Part shown: positions 5,877 to 10,839 of the stretch, in pieces
Layout of the letters: each line of letters starts with the position of its first letter
How positions within the stretch are numbered: the first letter of the stretch is position 1
Assembly: GCA_050117725.1 (NCBI GenBank)
Contig: JASFME010000060.1
Location: forward strand, 1-10,839
Direction: 5' to 3'
Length of the DNA stretch: 10,839 nt
Source of the DNA: JASFJH01 sp050117725
Lineage (GTDB): Bacteria; Pseudomonadota; Gammaproteobacteria; AKS1
Notes under the pieces: generated by a model
Told to the model about the DNA's origin: nothing
The model's database searches: none
What the model saw: the letters and a program-made list of their open reading frames with translations, nothing else
Made by a program: the position numbers and the translations under genes

Positions 5877-8800
5877 GTGAGTAACAGCAACAACATAAAA
5901 TCCGGTATTTACCGTCCCGAATTCGAACGTGACAACTGTGGCTTCGGTCTGATTGCCCATATGGATGGCGAACCGAGTCACTGGTTGCTCGATACCGCGA
6001 TTGGTGCATTGGCCCGCCTTACCCACCGCGGTGCCGTTGCCGCTGACGGCAAGAGTGGTGATGGCTGTGGCCTGCTGATCGGCAAACCCGCCGCATTCCT
6101 CGAGACCGTCGCGGCAGAACAGGGCATCAGCCTGGCTGATAACTGGGCCACGGGCATGCTTTTCCTCAATACCGACCCGGCGCAGGCCGATACGGCCCGC
6201 CAGACACTGGAAAAAGAACTACGAACAGAAGGCCTGGAGGTGGCCGGCTGGCGCGTCGTGCCAACCAACCCTGACGCGTGTGGCGAGGAAGCGCTGAAGA
6301 CCCTGCCGCAGATCGAACAGATTTTCGTCAATGCCCCTGCCGGCATGGACGACACTGCTTTTGCCCGACACCTTTATATAGCGCGTCGCCGCACCGAGAA
6401 GGCCATCGAGCCGAACGACCCGATGTTCTACATACCGTCGCTATCGGCCAGTGTCATCTCCTACAAGGGCCTGGTCATGCCGAAATACCTGCCAGTGTTC
6501 TATAGCGACCTTGGCGACCCGCGCATGGCCTCGAACATGGCCGTATTCCACCAGCGCTTCTCAACCAATACCTGGCCGGAATGGCGTCTCGCCCAGCCCT
6601 TCCGCTATCTCGCCCATAACGGTGAAATCAACACCGTACAGGGTAACCGCAACTGGTCGATAGCACGTGGTCACAAGTTCGAAACCGCAGAAATCCCGAT
6701 GGCAGACGTGCGCCCGCTGGTATCCATGACCGGCTCGGACTCAAACAGTCTCGACAACATGCTCGAAGCACTGCTTGCCGGCGGCATGAGCCTGTTCCGC
6801 GCGATGCGCCTGCTGGTGCCGCCGGCCTGGCAAAACGTTGAGCACATGGACCCGGACTTGCGGGCCTTCTATGAATACAACTCGATGCATATGGAACCGT
6901 GGGACGGCCCGGCAGGCATCGTGCTGACCGACGGTCGCTATGCGGCCTGCTCGATGGATCGCAACGGCCTGCGCCCGGCACGCTGGGTCATCACCAGGGA
7001 CCGCCACATTACACTGGCCTCGGAAATCGGCGTGTATGACTACGCAGCGGAAGACGTACTTGCCAAGGGCCGCCTGAAGCCGGGTGAGATGATCGCTGCC
7101 GACACCGAAACCGGCGAATTGCTGTTACCGGCAGATATCGACAAGCTGCTCAAATCAACGCATCCGTACAAGCAGTGGCTGGCGGAAAGGATCCGCCGTC
7201 TCGAGTCACAACTCGAGGAAGAAAGTCCGCCCGAAAGCCTGTCCGAAAGTGATATCGGTGTTTACCAGAAGATGTTCCAGGTCACCTTCGAGGAACGTGA
7301 CGAAGTCATTCGCGTGCTCGGCGAAGAGGGCCAGGAGGCCATTGGTTCAATGGGCGACGACACACCGATGCCGGTGCTGTCGCGTGCCGTGCGTTCACCG
7401 TATGACAACTTCCGTCAGCAATTCGCGCAGGTCACCAACCCGCCGATCGACCCGATCCGGGAACAAATTGTCATGTCGCTGGAAACCTGTCTCGGCCGCG
7501 AACGCAACATGTTCGAGGAAACCCCGGAACACGCGGACCGCGTACTCGTGGATTCGCCGGTTCTGTCGCATGGCAAGTTCAGGCAACTGCGCACACTCGG
7601 GGAACAGGATGCCGGTTACGCCACGGAAACAATTTCCCTGAACTACCCGGACGATGTCGATTTGCACAGTGCAATCAGCGACATTACTGACAAGGCCGTT
7701 GCCGCCATCAACAATGGCAAAGTCGTGCTGATCCTGAGCGATCGTGATATTGCCCGGGACAAGGTCCCCGTGCACGCCCTGTTCGCCACAGGTGCTGTGC
7801 ATCACCGCCTCGTGCGCGAAGGCCTGCGCTGCGATGCCAATCTTATTGTTGAAACCGCCACCGCACGCGACCCGCATCACTTTGCCGTGTTGCTCGGATA
7901 CGGGGCAACCTGCATCTACCCGTATCTTGCTTACGAGTGCATTAACGACCTCGTGCGCAGCAAGGAGATGCGGGGCAAGATCCCTGAACTTGAAGCCAAC
8001 TACCGCAAGGGTATCAACAAGGGCCTGTACAAGATCACCTCGAAAATGGGGATCTCAACCATTGCCAGTTACCGTGGCGCGCAGTTGTTCGAATCGGTCG
8101 GACTGCACCAGGACGTGGTTGACCTTTGTTTTGTCGGCACCACCAACCGTATCTCCGGCATCCGCTTCGCAGACTTCGAAGCCGATCAGAAACAGCTGTG
8201 CAAGCTGGCCTGGAACCCGCGCAAGTCGATCCTTCAGGGTGGGCTGCTCAAGTATATCCACGGTGGCGAAGACCATGCCTACAACCCGGACGTCGTGCGT
8301 GCCATGCAGGAGGCCGTCAAGTCCGGTGATTTCAGCAAGTGGAAGGTATATTCCGGCCTGGTGGACAGCCGTAAACCGTTAAGCCTGCGTGACCTGCTCA
8401 GGCTGCGCGAAGATACCGAAGCAATTTCCATCGATGACGTCGAACCGTTTGAAGAGATCGTCAAACGCTTTGATTCGGCGGCGATGAGCCTCGGTGCCCT
8501 GTCACCGGAGGCGCATGAAACCCTGGCCACGGCCATGAACCGTCTCGGTGCGCGCTCCAACTCCGGCGAAGGCGGCGAGAACCCGGCCCGCCATGGTACC
8601 GAGAGGCGTTCCAAGATCAAGCAGGTTGCCTCGGGCCGCTTTGGTGTGACCCCGGCCTACCTGCGCAGTGCCGAGGTCATGCAGATCAAGATCGCCCAGG
8701 GTGCGAAGCCGGGTGAAGGTGGCCAGTTGCCCGGTCACAAGGTCAACGATCTCATCGCCGAGCACCGTTACTGCAAACCGGGTGTATCCCTGATTTCGCC

Positions 8801-10343
8801 ACCGCCACATCACGATATCTACTCGATTGAGGACCTGGCACAACTCATCTTTGACCTGAAGCAGGTCAACCCCGATGGCCTGGTCTCCGTAAAGCTTGTT
8901 GCCGAGGCCGGTGTCGGCACGATTGCCGCCGGTGTGGCCAAGGCCTATGCTGACCTGATTACCGTCTCCGGCTACGATGGCGGTACCGGCGCCTCACCGC
9001 TGACCTCGGTCAAGTACGCCGGCAGCCCGTGGGAACTCGGCCTGACCGAAACCCACCAGATCCTGCGCGCCAATAACCTGCGCGGCAAGGTCCGCCTGCA
9101 AACTGACGGTGGCCTGAAAACCGGTCTCGACGTCGTCAAGGCGGCGATCCTCGGTGCGGAAAGTTTCGGCTTCGGCACCGGGCCGATGATCGCCATGGGC
9201 TGCAAATACCTGCGAATCTGCCACCTGAACAACTGTGCGACCGGTGTCGCCACGCAGAACAACGTGCTGCGCATGGACTACTACAAGGGTGAAGTCGAGT
9301 GGGTCATGAACTACTTCCGCTTCATCGCCGAGGAAGTCCGTGAACTGCTCGCCAGACTCGGGGCGCGCAAACTGACCGATATCATCGGCCGTACCGATCT
9401 GCTCGAACGCCTTGATGGCGCCACCAGCAAGCAACAGTCACTCGACCTGGGCGCGCTGGTTTCCGATGGGGGTGTCGGCGTCGACAAGCCACAGCACTGT
9501 GTTGAACCGAGAAACGAACCGTTCGACAAGGGTGAACTTGCCGAACAGATGGTCGCCGATGCGCTGGGCGCTATTGAAAACAAGAGTGGTGGTGAATTCA
9601 GTTATGCCGTACAGAACATCCACCGCTCGATTGGTGCGCGCCTGTCCGGTGAGATCGCGGTACGCCACGGCAACCTCGGTATGGAAGATGCGCCCATCGT
9701 CCTGAAACTGACCGGTACTGTCGGCCAGAGTTTCGGCGTGTGGAATGCCGGTGGCCTGCACATGTACCTCGAGGGCGATGCCAATGACTATGTCGGCAAG
9801 GGCATGGCCGGTGGCAAAGTCGTGATTCGTCCGCCACACGGCAGCAACTTCAAGTCGCACGAGACCACCATCATCGGCAACACCTGCCTGTATGGCGCTA
9901 CCGGCGGCACGATGTATGCCTCTGGCCTGGGCGGTGAACGCTTCGCGGTGCGCAATTCCGGTTGCCACACCGTCGTCGAAGGTGTAGGTGATCACGGCTG
10001 TGAATACATGACCGGCGGTCATGTCACGGTACTCGGCAAAACCGGTATCAACTTCGGTGCCGCGATGACGGGTGGCTTTGCCTATGTCTATGACGAAGAT
10101 AACGAGTTTGCCGACTGTATCAATGCCGATGTCGATATACATCGCATCGTGCCGGAACACATGGAAGCGCATCGCAATCACCTGCGTGATGTGATCGAAG
10201 ACTTCGTCAGGGAAACCGGCAGTGAACGCGGTCAGTATATTCTCGACAACTTCGCCGACTGTATCGGCAAGTTCTGGCTCGTCAAACCGAAAGCGACCGA
10301 GCTCGAATCGCTGATGGATGATTTACAGCGCCGTGCGGCCTGA
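5877..10343 (+). CDS. gltB: Glutamate synthase (NADPH) large subunit, alpha
   Basis: GltB hydrolyses glutamine and passes the ammonia to 2-oxoglutarate on FMN, making two glutamates with electrons from GltD. The 1488 residues match the bacterial alpha subunit. A 20-residue propeptide precedes the catalytic C21 (in RDNCGFGLIAH), which should become residue 1 after self-cleavage. The class II glutaminase domain (21 to about 430) has R51 (mature R31), N248-G249 and D288. A central domain (about 470-770) and the FMN/synthase barrel (about 865-1190) follow. The 3Fe-4S cysteines are C1109, C1115 and C1120 (C-x5-C-x4-C). A GxGxG beta-helix (about 1247-1411) closes the chain. The start must be the GTG at 5877, because the in-frame stop TAG at 5862-5864 leaves no ATG upstream. 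A GACGGG (5865-5869 region) serves as a weak ribosome site. It is separated from gltD by 29 nt. Confidence 0.98.
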   Translation: MSNSNNIKSGIYRPEFERDNCGFGLIAHMDGEPSHWLLDTAIGALARLTHRGAVAADGKSGDGCGLLIGKPAAFLETVAAEQGISLADNWATGMLFLNTDPAQADTARQTLEKELRTEGLEVAGWRVVPTNPDACGEEALKTLPQIEQIFVNAPAGMDDTAFARHLYIARRRTEKAIEPNDPMFYIPSLSASVISYKGLVMPKYLPVFYSDLGDPRMASNMAVFHQRFSTNTWPEWRLAQPFRYLAHNGEINTVQGNRNWSIARGHKFETAEIPMADVRPLVSMTGSDSNSLDNMLEALLAGGMSLFRAMRLLVPPAWQNVEHMDPDLRAFYEYNSMHMEPWDGPAGIVLTDGRYAACSMDRNGLRPARWVITRDRHITLASEIGVYDYAAEDVLAKGRLKPGEMIAADTETGELLLPADIDKLLKSTHPYKQWLAERIRRLESQLEEESPPESLSESDIGVYQKMFQVTFEERDEVIRVLGEEGQEAIGSMGDDTPMPVLSRAVRSPYDNFRQQFAQVTNPPIDPIREQIVMSLETCLGRERNMFEETPEHADRVLVDSPVLSHGKFRQLRTLGEQDAGYATETISLNYPDDVDLHSAISDITDKAVAAINNGKVVLILSDRDIARDKVPVHALFATGAVHHRLVREGLRCDANLIVETATARDPHHFAVLLGYGATCIYPYLAYECINDLVRSKEMRGKIPELEANYRKGINKGLYKITSKMGISTIASYRGAQLFESVGLHQDVVDLCFVGTTNRISGIRFADFEADQKQLCKLAWNPRKSILQGGLLKYIHGGEDHAYNPDVVRAMQEAVKSGDFSKWKVYSGLVDSRKPLSLRDLLRLREDTEAISIDDVEPFEEIVKRFDSAAMSLGALSPEAHETLATAMNRLGARSNSGEGGENPARHGTERRSKIKQVASGRFGVTPAYLRSAEVMQIKIAQGAKPGEGGQLPGHKVNDLIAEHRYCKPGVSLISPPPHHDIYSIEDLAQLIFDLKQVNPDGLVSVKLVAEAGVGTIAAGVAKAYADLITVSGYDGGTGASPLTSVKYAGSPWELGLTETHQILRANNLRGKVRLQTDGGLKTGLDVVKAAILGAESFGFGTGPMIAMGCKYLRICHLNNCATGVATQNNVLRMDYYKGEVEWVMNYFRFIAEEVRELLARLGARKLTDIIGRTDLLERLDGATSKQQSLDLGALVSDGGVGVDKPQHCVEPRNEPFDKGELAEQMVADALGAIENKSGGEFSYAVQNIHRSIGARLSGEIAVRHGNLGMEDAPIVLKLTGTVGQSFGVWNAGGLHMYLEGDANDYVGKGMAGGKVVIRPPHGSNFKSHETTIIGNTCLYGATGGTMYASGLGGERFAVRNSGCHTVVEGVGDHGCEYMTGGHVTVLGKTGINFGAAMTGGFAYVYDEDNEFADCINADVDIHRIVPEHMEAHRNHLRDVIEDFVRETGSERGQYILDNFADCIGKFWLVKPKATELESLMDDLQRRAA

Positions 10344-10372
10344 TAACGAACAACGCGGGTAAGAAACTGTTT

Positions 10373-10839
10373 ATGGGTAACGTTTTTCAATTCATGCAGG
10401 TAGAGCGCCACGACCCGGTAAAAAAATCGGTCGAGGTGCGTATCCAGGAATATGCCGAAATCTACGGCGGCTTCGACGGCAAGCGGGCTGCGGAACAGGC
10501 TGATCGCTGTATCGCCTGCGGTAACCCGTATTGCGAATGGAAATGCCCGGTCCACAACTACATTCCCAACTGGCTCAAGCTCATTGCCGAGGGCAACCTG
10601 TTTGAGGCTGCAGAACTTTCCCACCGCACCAACAGCCTGCCGGAAGTGTGTGGCCGGGTCTGCCCGCAGGATCGCCTGTGCGAAGGCGCCTGCACGCTGG
10701 GTGAAGGCGGTTTCGGTGCCGTGACCATTGGCAACATCGAAAAGTATATAACCGATACGGCGCTCGAACAGGGCTGGCGCCCGGACATGTCCGGCGTTCA
10801 GGACACCGGCAAACGCGTCGCGATTATCGGTGCCGGCCC
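10373..10839 (+). CDS. gltD: Glutamate synthase (NADPH) small subunit, beta (3' end outside window)
   Basis: GltD is the FAD-containing, NADPH-oxidising subunit that feeds electrons through two 4Fe-4S clusters to GltB. The first 155 codons are visible, ending at the window edge. The cluster-binding region contains C46, C49, C54 and C58 (in DRCIACGNPYCEWKCP). A second group is C93, C97, C103 and C107 (in EVCGRVCPQDRLCEGAC). The last residues, KRVAIIGAG (147-155), open the first Rossmann nucleotide-binding fold. The sequence is very close to E. coli GltD from WKCPVHNYIPNWLKL onward. The ATG at 10373 fits the family N-terminus (MGNVFQF). The only ribosome-site candidate is a weak GGGTAAG at 10357-10363. 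The gene sits 29 nt after gltB, whose frame ends with tandem TGA-TAA stops. No terminator or promoter lies between them, so both are read as one operon. Confidence 0.97.
   Translation, partial: MGNVFQFMQVERHDPVKKSVEVRIQEYAEIYGGFDGKRAAEQADRCIACGNPYCEWKCPVHNYIPNWLKLIAEGNLFEAAELSHRTNSLPEVCGRVCPQDRLCEGACTLGEGGFGAVTIGNIEKYITDTALEQGWRPDMSGVQDTGKRVAIIGAG

Noticed and set aside
9438..10181. Long minus-strand open frame of 247 codons inside gltB
   Set aside because: It lies wholly opposite a clearly coding GltB GxGxG domain, has no recognisable family pattern, and such frames are common opposite GC-rich genes.

Overview
This window looks like an ordinary chromosomal segment from a gammaproteobacterium of moderately high GC content (roughly 58-60% by eye). 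All genes are on the + strand and tightly packed. The order is pilQ - aroK - aroB - dgt - small WGR-like gene - damX-like gene - gltB - gltD. The pilQ-aroK-aroB-damX and gltB-gltD neighbourhoods are familiar from gammaproteobacteria such as Pseudomonas. The GltB, GltD, AroK, AroB and DamX sequences are all of the proteobacterial type. I cannot name the genus; a purple-sulphur or sulphur-oxidising relative or an uncultured lineage would fit, but this is a guess.

Region 1 (2-1649) holds the 3' part of pilQ, the type IV pilus secretin, followed by aroK, shikimate kinase I. A perfect 12-bp inverted repeat sits in the 43-nt gap, and its right arm contains the aroK start codon. Region 2 (1650-3983) starts with a perfect TATAAT box in the aroK-aroB gap. 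Then come aroB (3-dehydroquinate synthase) and, one base later, dgt (an HD-family dNTP triphosphohydrolase of the shorter type 2).

Region 3 (4027-5711) holds an 86-residue protein resembling a stand-alone WGR domain whose W-G-R signature has drifted. Two bases after it begins a DamX-like membrane protein built as AAA ATPase - transmembrane helix - Pro/Ala/Thr linker - SPOR domain. Region 4 (5712-10839) is the glutamate synthase operon: a 165-nt leader with a good sigma-70 promoter (TTGAAT, 17-bp spacer, TATACT), then the full gltB large subunit and the first 155 codons of gltD, which runs off the window.

Functionally this is housekeeping: pilus secretin, two shikimate-pathway steps, dNTP pool control, cell division/envelope, and ammonia assimilation. 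There is no gene-free stretch over 300 bases. I see no tRNA, rRNA, CRISPR array, insertion sequence or phage element. The least explained parts are the hairpin over the aroK start, the small WGR-like gene coupled to the damX-like gene, and the symmetric element over the gltB promoter.
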